From contig JADKEB010000003.1 of assembly GCA_016718205.1 (NCBI GenBank), positions 186,001-250,000 of the forward strand: a DNA stretch of 64,000 bases, in the 5' to 3' direction. Below are positions 9,775 through 19,930 of this stretch, one piece after another. Origin of the DNA: Saprospiraceae bacterium. Lineage in GTDB: Bacteria; Bacteroidota; Bacteroidia; Chitinophagales; Saprospiraceae. Every line of letters starts with the position of its first letter. The first letter of the stretch is position 1. Below the pieces are notes generated by a model. It was given only the letters and a program-made list of their open reading frames with translations, searched no databases and had not been told where the DNA came from. A program made the position numbers and the translations under genes.

Positions 9775-11970
9775 ATGAAGTTCATTTTTAAAATTACTTT
9801 TTGGATATTTTTCATTCTTCCTTTTGCCAGTTTTGCCGGTGAAGGCATGTGGTTGCCACAGTTGCTCAAGCTGCTCAATGAAAAAGAGATGAAGAGCATG
9901 GGCATGAAGATATCTGCAGAAGACATCTATAGTGTTAACAAAGGTTCTCTAAAAGATGCTATTGTGCATTTTGGTGGATTTTGTACATCTGAACTGATAT
10001 CTCCCAACGGCTTGTTGCTCACCAATCATCATTGTGGCTATGGTCAAATTCAATCGCATTCCACTATGGGCAACAATCTTATAAAAAATGGATTTTGGGC
10101 TAAGAGCCACAAAGACGAACTACCCAACAAAGGCCTTACAGCTACTTTTATAGACAGGATAGACGATGTAAGTGCAAAAGTACTGAATGGAGTCACTGAT
10201 AGTATGTCGCCTACTGAAAGACAAAGTGCTATTGACAAAAATATATCAGAACTGCGCAAATCTTATTCATTGGAGTCATATCAGGATGTCATTATCAAGC
10301 CATTTTTTGATGGAAATCAGTATTTTGCATTTGTCACCACTATATATCGGGATGTAAGATTGGTAGGTACACCACCAGAGTCTATTGGAAAGTTTGGTGC
10401 TGATACGGACAATTGGGTTTGGCCCCGACATACCGGCGATTTTTCCCTCTTTAGAATTTATGCAGGAAAAGACAACAAGCCTGCAGATTATTCTTCTGAA
10501 AATGTACCATATAAACCTAAACATTTTCTACCCATCTCACTCGATGGTATCAGTGAAGGAGATTTCACTATGGTTTTTGGATTTCCGGGCAGAACATCAC
10601 AATATCTTCCTTCCTCAGCAATATCACAGACCCTCAATACGCTCAATCCAGCCAGAATATCGATCAGAGAGACTTCCCTTAAGATCATGGATAAATACAT
10701 GAGAGAGGATGAAGCAACAAAAATCAAATATGCTTCCAAATATGCTTCTATCGCCAATGCATGGAAAAAATGGATAGGAGAATCACAAGGGCTCAGACAA
10801 AGCAATGCTGTACAAAAGAAAAAAAAATATGAGGAAGCGTTTCAAAAAAGACTCTCACCTGACAGCCCTTATAAAAATCTCCTTTCTGATCTCGAAAAAC
10901 AATACAATGACATCGATGGACTGGCTCTAGCCAGAGATTATCATCAGGAAATTGCATTGCGCAATGTGGAGATCCTGGCCAGGATGAGTGATTTCAGGAA
11001 GCTGGTCAGTCAGTACGAGTCTGGCGGAAACAATGCATATATCGCTCAGGTCAATAAACTCAAACCGAGTCTCTCTGCCTTCTTTAAGGATTTTGACAAT
11101 AAAATTGATCAGGAAAAATTGGGTGCATTGCTTACATTGTATGCGGACAACCTTGATGAAAAATTTGTACCTGAATTTCTGAAAAGAGAAAATCTTGGAA
11201 TGTCTTCAGACGAAAGTTATGATATGATGGTTGCAGATCAATTTACACTCAGTAGCCTGACCACCGAACAGGAAGTCATGGAAATTATGGCTTTGAGTCC
11301 TGAAAAAGCCGTGGCTGCTATAAAAAGTGATCCAATTTATGCCTTGGCAACAGCTTGGGCTGATTTTTATGAAAGTGAAATTTCAACGCCATACAACACA
11401 ATCAAAAGAAGCCTTGACCTTAACCAAGAAAAATACACCAAAGCGCAAACAGAAGTTTTTAAAGAAAAGAGATTTTACCCGGATGCCAATAGTACAATGC
11501 GTGTCACTTACGGCAATGTCAATGGTTATGAACCAAAAGATGCAGTATATTACACTCCGGTTACTTACCTCGATGGTGTCATAGCAAAATATGTACCCGG
11601 AGACTATGAGTTTGATCTCGAAACACGTATGCTCGAACTATATAAAAACAAAGACTATGGCATGTATGCAGATAAAAACGGAAAGCTGCCTGTCTGTTTT
11701 ATAGCTTCAAACCATACCACAGGAGGCAACTCAGGAAGTCCAGCTATAGATGCACATGGAAATCTCATCGGATTGAATTTTGACAGGGTCTGGGAAGGCA
11801 CTATGAGTGACCTCAATTATGACCCTTCTATCTGCCGCAACATCATGGTAGATGCACGCTATATTCTCTGGGTAGTAGACAAATACAGTAATGCCAGCCA
11901 CCTCATACAAGAAATGAAGTTGGTCCACCCGAAAAATAAGATGACCACACAAAAAGGTAAAAGAAAATAA
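9775..11970 (+). CDS. S46-family dipeptidyl-peptidase (DPP7/DPP11-like)
   Basis: A secreted or periplasmic serine exopeptidase that removes N-terminal dipeptides from peptides. The 731-aa protein has a signal peptide (cleavage after about residue 21, FASFA). The catalytic histidine is in LLLTNHHCGYGQIQ and the nucleophile serine in TGGNSGSPAID, followed by the conserved GLNFDRVWEGT. The family feeds peptides into amino-acid catabolism in asaccharolytic Bacteroidota. I did not assign the S1-pocket residue, so DPP7-like (hydrophobic) versus DPP11-like (acidic) specificity stays open. It is monocistronic. TAACTTTA near 9731 is a near-consensus -7 box. Confidence 0.9.
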   Translation: MKFIFKITFWIFFILPFASFAGEGMWLPQLLKLLNEKEMKSMGMKISAEDIYSVNKGSLKDAIVHFGGFCTSELISPNGLLLTNHHCGYGQIQSHSTMGNNLIKNGFWAKSHKDELPNKGLTATFIDRIDDVSAKVLNGVTDSMSPTERQSAIDKNISELRKSYSLESYQDVIIKPFFDGNQYFAFVTTIYRDVRLVGTPPESIGKFGADTDNWVWPRHTGDFSLFRIYAGKDNKPADYSSENVPYKPKHFLPISLDGISEGDFTMVFGFPGRTSQYLPSSAISQTLNTLNPARISIRETSLKIMDKYMREDEATKIKYASKYASIANAWKKWIGESQGLRQSNAVQKKKKYEEAFQKRLSPDSPYKNLLSDLEKQYNDIDGLALARDYHQEIALRNVEILARMSDFRKLVSQYESGGNNAYIAQVNKLKPSLSAFFKDFDNKIDQEKLGALLTLYADNLDEKFVPEFLKRENLGMSSDESYDMMVADQFTLSSLTTEQEVMEIMALSPEKAVAAIKSDPIYALATAWADFYESEISTPYNTIKRSLDLNQEKYTKAQTEVFKEKRFYPDANSTMRVTYGNVNGYEPKDAVYYTPVTYLDGVIAKYVPGDYEFDLETRMLELYKNKDYGMYADKNGKLPVCFIASNHTTGGNSGSPAIDAHGNLIGLNFDRVWEGTMSDLNYDPSICRNIMVDARYILWVVDKYSNASHLIQEMKLVHPKNKMTTQKGKRK

Positions 11971-12189
11971 ATGGTCTATCACAGTCTGACTGGTGTGGAA
12001 TATAATTTGGTTATTATTTTTGTCTTAACTGGAAATTAAATGGGACTTTTTTTTAAATTACGAATGAAATTTCAAATTACCTCAAGATTTCCCAATTCAA
12101 TAATGTATCCACCTATTTATTCAAATGCGATTTCAAACTGAAAGTTGAAAAAGTAATAATAGCGACAAACAAAAATAAAAAAATCACAT

Positions 12190-12223
12190 TTTGCTTGTAG
12201 TGCAATTACAAAAAGTAACTTTG
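12190..12223 (+). promoter_or_regulatory. promoter of the GH113-like gene
   Basis: A -33 TTTG at 12190-12193 and a perfect -7 TAACTTTG at 12216-12223, 25 bp before the ATG at 12248. The spacing is slightly longer than usual. It probably drives the GH113-panC pair. Confidence 0.55.
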
Positions 12224-12247
12224 CGGTTTTTTATCGTCAATAGGTAA

Positions 12248-13348
12248 ATGAAAATATTAAAATCAAAGATATTTATACTTATCGCAATTCTGATTTTGCT
12301 CAATCTGATATTTGCATCTTTGGAGGGACGCGGTTATATTGAAAATTCAGACAAAAAAATACTCCCGATAGACATAAGTCCCGTCAGCCATAAAGAAGGC
12401 AATATAATAAAAGGCATCACAGTAGTAGCTCCCCAAAAACCTATTGGTTCTCCAGCCTTCAAAAGGCTTAAAGACATACACACAGAGTGGGTTTGTTTTG
12501 TACCATATGGATTTACCAGAAAAGGACAGACCAATGTTACTTACAATGTGGAAAGACAGTGGTGGGGAGAAAAAATCACAGGGATAGAATCGTGTATTGA
12601 GGAAGCCAAAAAACAGGGACTGAAAATCATGCTCAAACCACAGGTGTACATAGGCGGTGGATGGATAGGAGATATGGATTTTGATACTGAAGAAAAATGG
12701 AAAGAATGGGAAAAGAATTACAGAGATTATATCATGGATTTTGTAGATGTTGCTGCTAAACACAATGTTGAGTTGTTTTGTGTGGGTACGGAGTATAGTA
12801 TTGCAATAGTAAAGAGAGAAAAATTCTGGAGAGAGCTTATCAAAGAAATAAGAAAATCCTACAAAGGACAACTAACATATTCGGCCAATTGGGATAGTTA
12901 TGAAAAAACAAAAATCTGGGACCAGCTGGATTTTATAGGCATAAGTAGTTATTTTCCACTTAGTGATGCCAAAAACCCACCGGTGGGTTTATTAGTGAAA
13001 GAGTGGAAACCTGTAGTGAGAAAATTGAAAGCATTTTCAGACAAAAATAAGAAAAAAATACTTTTTACTGAGTACGGGTACATGTCAGTGGATGGTTGTG
13101 CGGGCAAAGCCTGGGAAATCGAGAAAGCAAAACATCAATTGAATATCAATCATATCGCACAAAGTAACGCATATGATGCATTGTGGATGGCTTTATCCAC
13201 AGAAAGCTTCTGGGCAGGAGGTTTTTTATGGAAATGGTTTCCTGATAATTTGGGGCATGAAGGATACCCTGAAAAAGACTACACACCTCAGGACAAACCT
13301 GCGGAAAATATTATAAAAAAATGGTTTTCTCAAATCAAAAAGGTGTAG
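12248..13348 (+). CDS. GH113-like glycoside hydrolase (TIM barrel, possible beta-mannanase)
   Basis: The 366-aa protein starts with a hydrophobic anchor (~6-26), so it is membrane-tethered or exported. The body is a TIM barrel: KIMLKPQVYIGGGWIGD in the middle, FCVGTEYSIA with the likely acid/base glutamate, and KKILFTEYGYMSVDG with the likely nucleophile glutamate. This is the pattern of GH113 and related GTA-TIM-barrel enzymes, whose characterised members cleave beta-1,4-mannan. The substrate here is inferred. It ends 4 bp before panC, so the two are co-transcribed although functionally unrelated. Confidence 0.75.
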   Translation: MKILKSKIFILIAILILLNLIFASLEGRGYIENSDKKILPIDISPVSHKEGNIIKGITVVAPQKPIGSPAFKRLKDIHTEWVCFVPYGFTRKGQTNVTYNVERQWWGEKITGIESCIEEAKKQGLKIMLKPQVYIGGGWIGDMDFDTEEKWKEWEKNYRDYIMDFVDVAAKHNVELFCVGTEYSIAIVKREKFWRELIKEIRKSYKGQLTYSANWDSYEKTKIWDQLDFIGISSYFPLSDAKNPPVGLLVKEWKPVVRKLKAFSDKNKKKILFTEYGYMSVDGCAGKAWEIEKAKHQLNINHIAQSNAYDALWMALSTESFWAGGFLWKWFPDNLGHEGYPEKDYTPQDKPAENIIKKWFSQIKKV

Positions 13349-13352
13349 GATT

Positions 13353-14204
13353 ATGATCCTTGTAGTAGAAAGTGTTCCAAATCTGATTGATCTGGTTCAA
13401 AGAAATAAAGAAAATGGAGTTTCCATAGGTTTTGTACCTACCATGGGTGCACTACATAAAGGGCATCTTTCCCTTGTCAGGAAAGCAAAAAAGGAAAATG
13501 ATCTTGTCATTGTTTCCATTTTTGTCAATCCCACTCAATTTAATGACAAAAAAGATCTAGAAAAATATCCCAGAACTCTGGAATCAGATATTTCACTATT
13601 GCTGACAGCCAGGGCAGATGTCGTTTTCACTCCGGCATCTTCAGAAATATATCCTGAGGGTGATCAAAAAGGCAACGATATAGATTTGGGAGGACTTGAT
13701 TCATACATGGAGGGTGCCTTCAGGCCCGGGCATTTTAAAGGCGTAGCTCAAGTTGTCAAAAGACTATTGGACATAGTCACTCCGGACAGGCTGTATATGG
13801 GGCAAAAGGACTTTCAGCAGTTTACTATCATAGCCCATATGATCAGGACACTAAAGATACAAACCGACCTGGTAGTATGTCGTATCCTTCGTGAGGCCAA
13901 TGGACTGGCTATGAGTTCCAGAAATGAAAGACTTACTAAAGAAACAAGAGAAAAAGCAGGAATCATCTACAAAACACTGCAATCAGTAAAAAAATACCAA
14001 AATACCAAATCTGTAAAAGAACTTGAAGACTATGGTATGAAAAGACTGAATATTGCCCCTTTTATACCTGAATATTTTACTATTTGTGATGGTAATACAC
14101 TAAAACCCATCCAAAATATCAACGATACATCATATGCAGTAGCATGTGTAGCTGTGTGGGGTGATGGTATTAGACTGATAGATAATATTATTTTAAAAAA
14201 ATAA
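13353..14204 (+). CDS. panC: pantothenate synthetase PanC
   Basis: It condenses pantoate and beta-alanine with ATP in vitamin B5/CoA synthesis. The 283 aa show the full motif set: VPTMGALHKGHLSLV (HxGH ATP site), FVNPTQFNDKKDLEKYPR, FRPGHFKGVAQVV, MGQKDFQQ and MSSRNERL (KMSKS-like loop). It follows the glycosidase gene with a 4-bp gap. A MITE-like palindrome begins on the base right after its stop codon. Confidence 0.96.
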   Translation: MILVVESVPNLIDLVQRNKENGVSIGFVPTMGALHKGHLSLVRKAKKENDLVIVSIFVNPTQFNDKKDLEKYPRTLESDISLLLTARADVVFTPASSEIYPEGDQKGNDIDLGGLDSYMEGAFRPGHFKGVAQVVKRLLDIVTPDRLYMGQKDFQQFTIIAHMIRTLKIQTDLVVCRILREANGLAMSSRNERLTKETREKAGIIYKTLQSVKKYQNTKSVKELEDYGMKRLNIAPFIPEYFTICDGNTLKPIQNINDTSYAVACVAVWGDGIRLIDNIILKK

Positions 14205-14360
14205 GGTGCATTTCATTTTTTCGCACTGTGCTCGATTTCTTATCAAGCATCGTTTGTTCGTCGTAGCTTTTAACTACGATGCAATATATTAAGGCATCTT
14301 GACTAAATCGTAAAAAAAAATTGATGATTTTTAATGTGATGCGAAAAAATGAAATACACC
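14205..14360. mobile_element. MITE-like palindromic element after panC
   Basis: The 21-bp terminal arms at 14205-14225 and 14340-14360 are inverted copies with one mismatch (outer end GGTGCATTTCATTTTTTCGC). The interior is itself imperfectly palindromic, with a CGTAG...CTACG hairpin near the centre. It contains no gene. The stretch CTACGATGCA...GGCATCTTG (14274-14301) is shared with the REP-like cluster at 56758-56785 (23 of 28 bases). The element abuts the panC stop codon, so it could also act as a transcript-end hairpin. Confidence 0.7.
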
Positions 14361-14409
14361 CAAAAATAATAGGCCCGAATTAAGTCTTCCGATAAGCCTA
14401 AAACACTAA

Positions 14410-15019
14410 TCAGTAAAGTTGATATCCTAAGCCTACCTGAATATTATTGAGTTTTGTAGAGACATTTGGTATGATGTTACCTTGTGCATCGGTCCATTCC
14501 ACATCGAAAAACTGTCCAAGAGTGCCCGCAAACTGGGCGTGAATTGAGATTTTTTGACAGGATAAAACCTCATACCTGCCACATAAGTAAACTCTGTAGG
14601 TTTTGTAAGTTTAATCTATGCCTGATCCCAGATTTCTTCTATTTTGAATCTTTCACTGGTCCTGATTCCTAAGCCTATTCCGCCAAATAAAGATAATGGT
14701 TTGAAAACTTTTAACTGAGCCTGAGGTATCAAATCCAAATATTGAAATCGATAACCTGATATCGGGTCAGCATTTGCATCGTCAAAGTTGTATCCTTTTT
14801 AGAATACTGAATATCCAGACCTACAGATATACTTTCAGTGATACCTAATTCAGGTCTTACAGAAATGAAATAATTAGTCGCTGAGTTTACTTTTGGGGTT
14901 TGGAAATTTTTAAAATCAATATTCGAGAAATTCACTCCGCCACCAGCGTGAATTCTCAACTGAGCATTTCCGGAAAAGGAAAAAGTCAGGAAAATGATAA
15001 ATACAAGTAGTCGTGCCAT
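14410..15019 (-). pseudogene. outer-membrane beta-barrel protein, frameshifted
   Basis: The intact N-terminal part (14729-15019) has a signal peptide (LLVFIIFLTFSFSGNAQ) and then alternating strands typical of small porin-like barrels (HAGGGVNFSNIDF, VRPELGITESISVGLDIQY). The reading then continues in other frames: QLKVFKPLSLFGGIGLGI, later TYVAGMRFYPVKKS, and finally NIQVGLGYQLY ending at 14410. At least two or three single-base shifts are needed to join them. Length and pattern fit the Bacteroidota OMP_b-brl family of about 200 aa. Neighbouring genes show the same damage, so sequence error is as likely as true decay. Confidence 0.65.
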
Positions 15020-15101
15020 ATCTTTATTTTTAATAACGGGCGACTCTTTTATTTATTGTAACAATCAAAACAATGCGACCATTCAAAAAATAATTGATGC
15101 T

Positions 15102-15134
15102 AATTCTTTCGCATAACTATAAATGTTATATTTG
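15102..15134 (+). promoter_or_regulatory. promoter of the thioredoxin-like lipoprotein
   Basis: TATATTTG at 15127-15134 is a perfect -7 box, with a TTTC at 15102-15105 in the -33 position. The transcript would start about 15 bp before the ATG at 15156. Confidence 0.55.
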
Positions 15135-15175
15135 TACAGCTAAATTGTACCTATCATGCTAAGATTATTTTTATT

Positions 15176-15574
15176 TTGACTATTGTCGCTATGTTGAATT
15201 CTTGCAGTAAAGAAGAAGTGGCAACACCTGACCCAGGTAATACAACTTCTTCTAAATTGACTGACATCACCACCTTATCCAATTATGATGCTACCATTAA
15301 GACAGGAGTAAGCCTTTTGTTTTTTCATGCTACCTGGTGTTCTATCTGTACTTCTCAGAGACCTGATGTAGAAGGTCTGACTTCTGAAACATCTATCAAA
15401 GCGGCAAAACTCGGACAAGTGGATGTAGACAAAAATAAAGATATTACTGCCAAATACAGTGTTGCTGGTCAGCCGGTTATCATCATCTACAAAGATAATG
15501 TTGAAAAACATAGGCTTTCAGGAAAAGGCCATAGTATGTCCAAGTTGGCAGACTTGATCAAGGCTTTGCTTTGA
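15176..15574 (+). CDS. thioredoxin-fold lipoprotein
   Basis: The thioredoxin domain carries the redox motif in FHATWCSICTSQRPD (WCxxC) and the cis-proline region VAGQPVIIIYK. As read, the frame opens at a TTG (15176) and gives a very short leader ending LNSC, a lipobox. One missing T in the run at 15171-15177 would join it to the ATG at 15156 and give MLRLFLFLTIVAMLNSC, a proper lipoprotein signal. I therefore think the true gene is 15156-15574 with a 1-base deletion here. It is probably a periplasmic thiol reductase or oxidase; the partner is unknown. Confidence 0.75.
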   Translation: MTIVAMLNSCSKEEVATPDPGNTTSSKLTDITTLSNYDATIKTGVSLLFFHATWCSICTSQRPDVEGLTSETSIKAAKLGQVDVDKNKDITAKYSVAGQPVIIIYKDNVEKHRLSGKGHSMSKLADLIKALL

Positions 15575-15600
15575 TGATTTAATGTGCTATTTTAGGTAGT

Positions 15601-15757
15601 GTTATGTTAAGGTTAAATTGACGGATGACTTATTGTATCTTTTCATTTTCTCTTCGTTGATGAACCCCTTCCTTAGCTAAGGCTAAGGTCAGGAACCCTG
15701 CCTTGATCAAAGAAAAATCTACTTATAATTGATCCGCCATTCAACACTTAACATAAC
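15601..15757. repeat. 157-bp inverted-repeat element
   Basis: GTTATGTTAAG at 15601-15611 is perfectly inverted at 15747-15757, and imperfect pairing continues inward for about 38 bp on each side. The perfect palindrome CCTTAGCTAAGG at 15671-15682 lies in the middle. It is non-coding and sits between convergent genes (thioredoxin lipoprotein and DUF1232 protein). It may be a MITE-like element or a bidirectional transcript-end hairpin. Confidence 0.6.
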
Positions 15758-15771
15758 AGCAGTATCTTTTG

Positions 15772-16127
15772 TCAAAGTTTTGCATCCACAGCTTCAAGCT
15801 CTTTATCATCTATATCCTTTAAGAGCTTATGAATCTTTTCTCTGGCTTTTGTTCTGACGTCTTCATCGATGTAGCAGGCGATGGCTACCAAGCCAAAGCT
15901 GATGACTCCCAGATCATCAGTAAAGCCAATGACAGGAGTCAGGTCAGCATTCCATCAAATGGCGATAAAAGATACGCAATGGCACCTATGATGATTTTTT
16001 TTGCCCAAGACGGTGTCTTTTCCGACTGATATGCGTATATCATTAACAATACTGAATACGCTAATCTTGTACCCAATATTTTGAATTTCTGCTGGAGAAA
16101 TTGAACAGTTTTGAGAATCTTTAACAT
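15772..16127 (-). pseudogene. DUF1232 (YkvA-like) membrane protein, frameshifted
   Basis: Residues from the start at 16127 read normally to AIAYLLSPFDG, the first half of the DUF1232 signature. A single-base shift near 15945-15955 then moves the frame, after which DLTPVIGFTDDLGVISFGL and a charged tail (DVRTKAREKIHKLLKDID) continue to a stop at 15772. Together they make a full protein of about 118 aa with two short hydrophobic segments. The function of the family is unknown. One base change would restore it. Confidence 0.7.
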
Positions 16128-16279
16128 TATGAATTCCTGATGTTTTTATCTCAACAAATTTTCGTCAATAAAAATTTCAGAATTTCAAATTTTCAGACCA
16201 ACAGATTTTCTTCTGCTACAAAAGTGATATTATTTCTGCAAAACGATCTCTATGACTTCACTTTTTACAGTGTCAGAAT

Positions 16280-17694
16280 TTAGGACAATGAGTTCTTTTT
16301 TTCCTTTATAAGTATAGGAAAGCGCGATAGTAGCCGGAGGTTGTCTACCCATGTCGTCGGCATGAAGCAATAAAAAGTTTTGCCCTCTACATTCAATTTT
16401 AGGGTAAAGGATTTAGGTTTTTCGCTGATTTCAAACTTCTCGATGATCCACTCACCATTAAAACTGAGAGACACTATATCCTTGTCAATGATTTTATGAT
16501 CATACAGTTGAAATTCAACCACATCTTTATCAGCAAAAATTGTCCTGTTGGCCGTAACAACATTCCTGCCTTTTACCACTTTAGGTATTGATTTGATGAC
16601 CGGATCAGCAGAAGCCAGATAGTCCGTTTTTACAAGTAACTTAGGATATATTACCTTGAAGTAGTGCGGCAATTCAAAATGTTTTAAGACGGGAAGGTTT
16701 AGGAATTCATTGAATCTGTTGATTTCAAAAACTACTCCATTGCCATATCGGTTGAATTTATTGATCACCGATATATTGTAGTAATAATAATGTTTGCCAT
16801 AAAGTTTATATTCTTCAGGTAGATTTTCTGATTCAGCAAATGCCTTCTGTGCCTTGATCGATTCCCCAGACTGCTTTTTGATATTTGCCCAGTATTGTTG
16901 TATTTTGGACTCAGCAATTTGGTATCCTTAAGATTGGATAAATTGATGTTGTTCAGTCTTGTCATAGCTGCTTCCTGTGCCTTGATCAGATCAGGATATT
17001 GTTCATCTTCTTTATTGTACATAGCTTTAAGTGCCGTGTAAGTTGATGTATAAACATCTTTGAGTGCGGTCTGTACAGAAACATATACCTGATTTTCTGG
17101 TTTGATATTCAGAGAAGAATAGACAGCAGAAATCTCTCTTTCCAACACCATCTGTTTATCATAATATGATTTAAACAACTTTACACCTTCTTCCAGTTTG
17201 TCATAGACGGTACTGAGATTTTCCCGTTTTGTAAGATCCAGTGTTGTGATCATTTTTTCCAGATCAAACCTTATTTTGTTTATATTTTGCATGATAGCCT
17301 TCATATCACCTGAGATGGCTTTCAGCTTTTTTTCTGCCGGTTCTGGCAACACACCTGATGTTTTACTGATGATAGCAAAGTATTCATTGGGCGGTGTGTC
17401 GTAAAACCAATTTTCATAATCCTGAAAAATATCCTGCGGAAGGGCCTTATTGGAGTAAAAGTTTATCTGTTGGTCCGGAAGATCAACATATTTGTTGATA
17501 TTTTTATTAAAATTTTCAAGTAAGCGATGTACTATCAGTAAACCATGCGTACCTTCATTTGAAAAATCGACATAATTGTTGAGTGCGTTAAGCTTTTCTT
17601 GTTGTTGTGCCTGAAGAGAACCAGCTATGATGGTTACAAAAAATAAAGCTACGAGTATATTTTTAAACATTTTTTTAATTATTTTAAAGTGCAA
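16280..17694 (-). pseudogene. exported protein of unknown function, split by one frameshift
   Basis: The upstream part (start 17694) has a signal peptide (ILVALFFVTIIAGSLQAQ) and a largely helical body of about 255 residues. Near 16915 the frame changes: AESKIQQYWANIKKQSG and YKLYGKHYYYYNISVINKF continue in the frame that runs to 16280, and that part is mostly beta-strand. A single base change joins both halves into about 470 aa. I recognise no known domain. Similar signal-peptide proteins without assigned function are common in Bacteroidota. It is transcribed convergently with the thioredoxin gene. Confidence 0.6.
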
Positions 17695-17777
17695 AGATAT
17701 GATATTTTTGCTTTATATGATTATAGCAGGGCTATATCAATAGTAATGGGAGAATTCAATGCATCATTTTATTATAG

Positions 17778-19064
17778 TTAATTGCTCAAAAGCAATTCCT
17801 TGAAGCTATCATAATCATTTTCCAGAAAAGTAGCGCTTTTTACTCTTGCCTTCAATATTTCCAAAGCTTCCGGTATATCGGTTTGAATGCCCAGAGTATT
17901 ATTGACAGTATCCAGAAATTTTGCAGGATGGGCTGTCTCCAGAAACACACCAAATTCATTGTCCTTCAGCATTGTCATTGACTTATATCCTATAGCCCCA
18001 TGCGGATCACAAATATAGTTGAAGCGGGTATATGCATCGATCATGGCTTCTCTTGTACCATGATCATCTGTCCAGAAACCAGAAACCTGACTGCTCAACG
18101 CGGTATAATCCTGATGATATAAATCCAGTATTCTCTACAAAATTGCTTGGGTCACCACATCCATGGCGTTGCTGATAGTGGCTTGTGATGGTCTGGGCTG
18201 ATATATCCCGTTTTGAAGATAGTCAGGCACGATGTTGTTTATATTGGTAGCTGCAATAAATTTTTTTACCGGCAGACCCATTCTTTTGGCGATAAGCCCT
18301 GCCGTCAGATTGCCAAAATTTCCGCTTGGTACGCTGAATACTACATCTTTTCCAAATGCCTTGACTTGTTTATATCCTTCAAAATAATAAAAACTCTGAG
18401 GGATCAGCCTTGCTATGTTGATGCTGTTGGCTGAGCTTAGGTTATATTTTTTATTTAGGTCATCATCCAGAAAAGCTCGTTTGACCAATGCCTGACAATC
18501 ATCAAATGACCATTGATTTCAGTGCAGTGATGTTTTGCCGAGAGTGGTCAATTGTTTCTCCTGAAGGTCACTTACTTTACATGATGGATACAGGATGATG
18601 ACTTCAATACCCGGAGTATCATAAAATCCGGCGGCCACAGCTCCACCTGTATCACCCGAGGTAGCTACGAGTATAGTTAGTTTTTTGTTTTCATTTATGA
18701 TAAAATACGACATCAAGGCTGCCATAAACCGGGCTCCGAAATCTTTAAATGCAAGACTCGGTCCATGCCAAAGCTCCAGTGCACCTATAGTCTCAGATAG
18801 CACGCGTACAGGTGCGGGAAAATTTATAGCCTTGTACACAATATCTTTCAGTTCGGCTGATGGTATATAATTGCCGATGATGGCATGTGCCACTTCGTAA
18901 GCAATCTCTTGAAAGGAAAGGCTTTCTAGTCCGCTGATCACTGAATTGTCCAATTTGGGAAACTCTTCCGGCATGTACAAACCTCTGTCAGGTGCTAACG
19001 ACTGCATGACTGCCTCCTTGAGTGAGACCTTTAAATTTTTATTGTTGGTACTGTATAGCTGCAT
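17778..19064 (-). pseudogene. thrC: threonine synthase ThrC with several single-base errors
   Basis: ThrC converts O-phosphohomoserine to threonine with PLP. Three in-frame pieces cover the whole enzyme: residues from 19064 with SLAFKDFGARF (PLP lysine) and LVATSGDTGGAVAAGF, then VVFSVPSGNFGNLTAGL, then ICDPHGAIGY and FLETAHPAKF. In the first gap (18489-18518) restoring one A, one G and one T recovers the expected LGKNITALEINGHFDDC. In the second (18099-18134) adding one G and removing one base recovers MDVGDPSNFVRILDLY. Five compensating changes in homopolymers of an otherwise perfect biosynthetic gene argue for sequence error. The real gene is probably functional. Confidence 0.9.
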
Positions 19065-19080
19065 AATACCGCAAAGATAA

Positions 19081-19365
19081 TCTATAAGGCCGGAACCAAC
19101 AAAAATGAAGCTTATTTTCAGTTATTTGTAATGGGATGGATATGTCGATTAGTGCAATTAGGTCTAAAATTAACCATACACCATTTTTTACCAAGCTGCG
19201 AACCATCCGTTGATGTTCGGACATTTATGAGTGAAATCATATCCACTGATGCCATCTCCTGATGGTCGCAATTTGCAACAGCGATCCAATATTTTGTGAA
19301 TTTATAATTCAACAGCAGACTGATCATTTTATGTCGGCTCATGAATGATATAATAAGAATGGTTC
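19081..19365. other. intergenic or unreadable stretch upstream of the hydrolase
   Basis: No convincing gene on either strand. It may contain the damaged N-terminal part of the alpha/beta hydrolase that follows, but I could not piece together a recognisable sequence. Short open frames on the minus strand here have no family features. Confidence 0.35.
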
Positions 19366-19892
19366 TTGAGTGTAACAAATAAGATGCATATGATTACTCA
19401 TGATTCATGGAGTCCAGGTGCCAGTTACAAGTATTTGCTCAATTGTAAAAGCTTGGCCGACAAAGGTTATCGGGTAGTATTTTACGACCAGATTGGATCT
19501 GGATTGTCTCAAAGATTTCCTTATGAGTATTATACTAAATTTCAGGCAGATGCAGTCAATAAAGTCTTTTATGATGAGCTTAGAGGCGTAATAAATAAAT
19601 TTCTATAAGCAAAATGCAAAACAGAAAGTGGTTATCCTTGGCGACTCATGGGGAGCGATAATGGCGGTAGGCTATGCAGGCAAGTATCCTAATGAAATAG
19701 ATGGACTAATAGTAGGTGAACCAGGATGCTTAAAATGGGCAGATATTGCAATCTATATAAAAAATTCTCTATCGTTTAAATTTTTTTGGAGAAACACTAA
19801 ATGATATAACATTTAAGGATCAAATTATTTCGGGAAAAGAAAATCAGCATGAAATCCTGGATTATCAATGGGGCTTAATTAACTTCTGCTAA
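19366..19892 (+). pseudogene. alpha/beta hydrolase (proline iminopeptidase-like), broken
   Basis: Pieces in different frames add up to part of an alpha/beta hydrolase. One missing G near 19411 would turn the local sequence into LMIHGGPGASYKYLL, the oxyanion HGGPG motif of proline iminopeptidases. VVFYDQIGSGLS follows. After a shift near 19600, VVILGDSWGAIMAVGYA holds the nucleophile elbow GDSWG. Another shift near 19790 leads to ETLNDITFKDQI and a stop at 19892. The C-terminal third with the catalytic Asp and His is missing, so the gene looks truncated as well as frameshifted. The N-terminus is not clear. Confidence 0.65.
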
Positions 19893-19930
19893 AAATGACA
19901 TAGTAGGAGAAAAAACTAAAAAGCCCACAT

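Noticed and set aside
15829..16029. Plus-strand open frame of 66 codons
   Set aside because: It is antisense to the DUF1232 gene, whose conserved motifs are on the minus strand.
19118..19378. Minus-strand open frame upstream of the hydrolase
   Set aside because: Composition is unlike protein and it overlaps the probable damaged 5' end of the plus-strand hydrolase.
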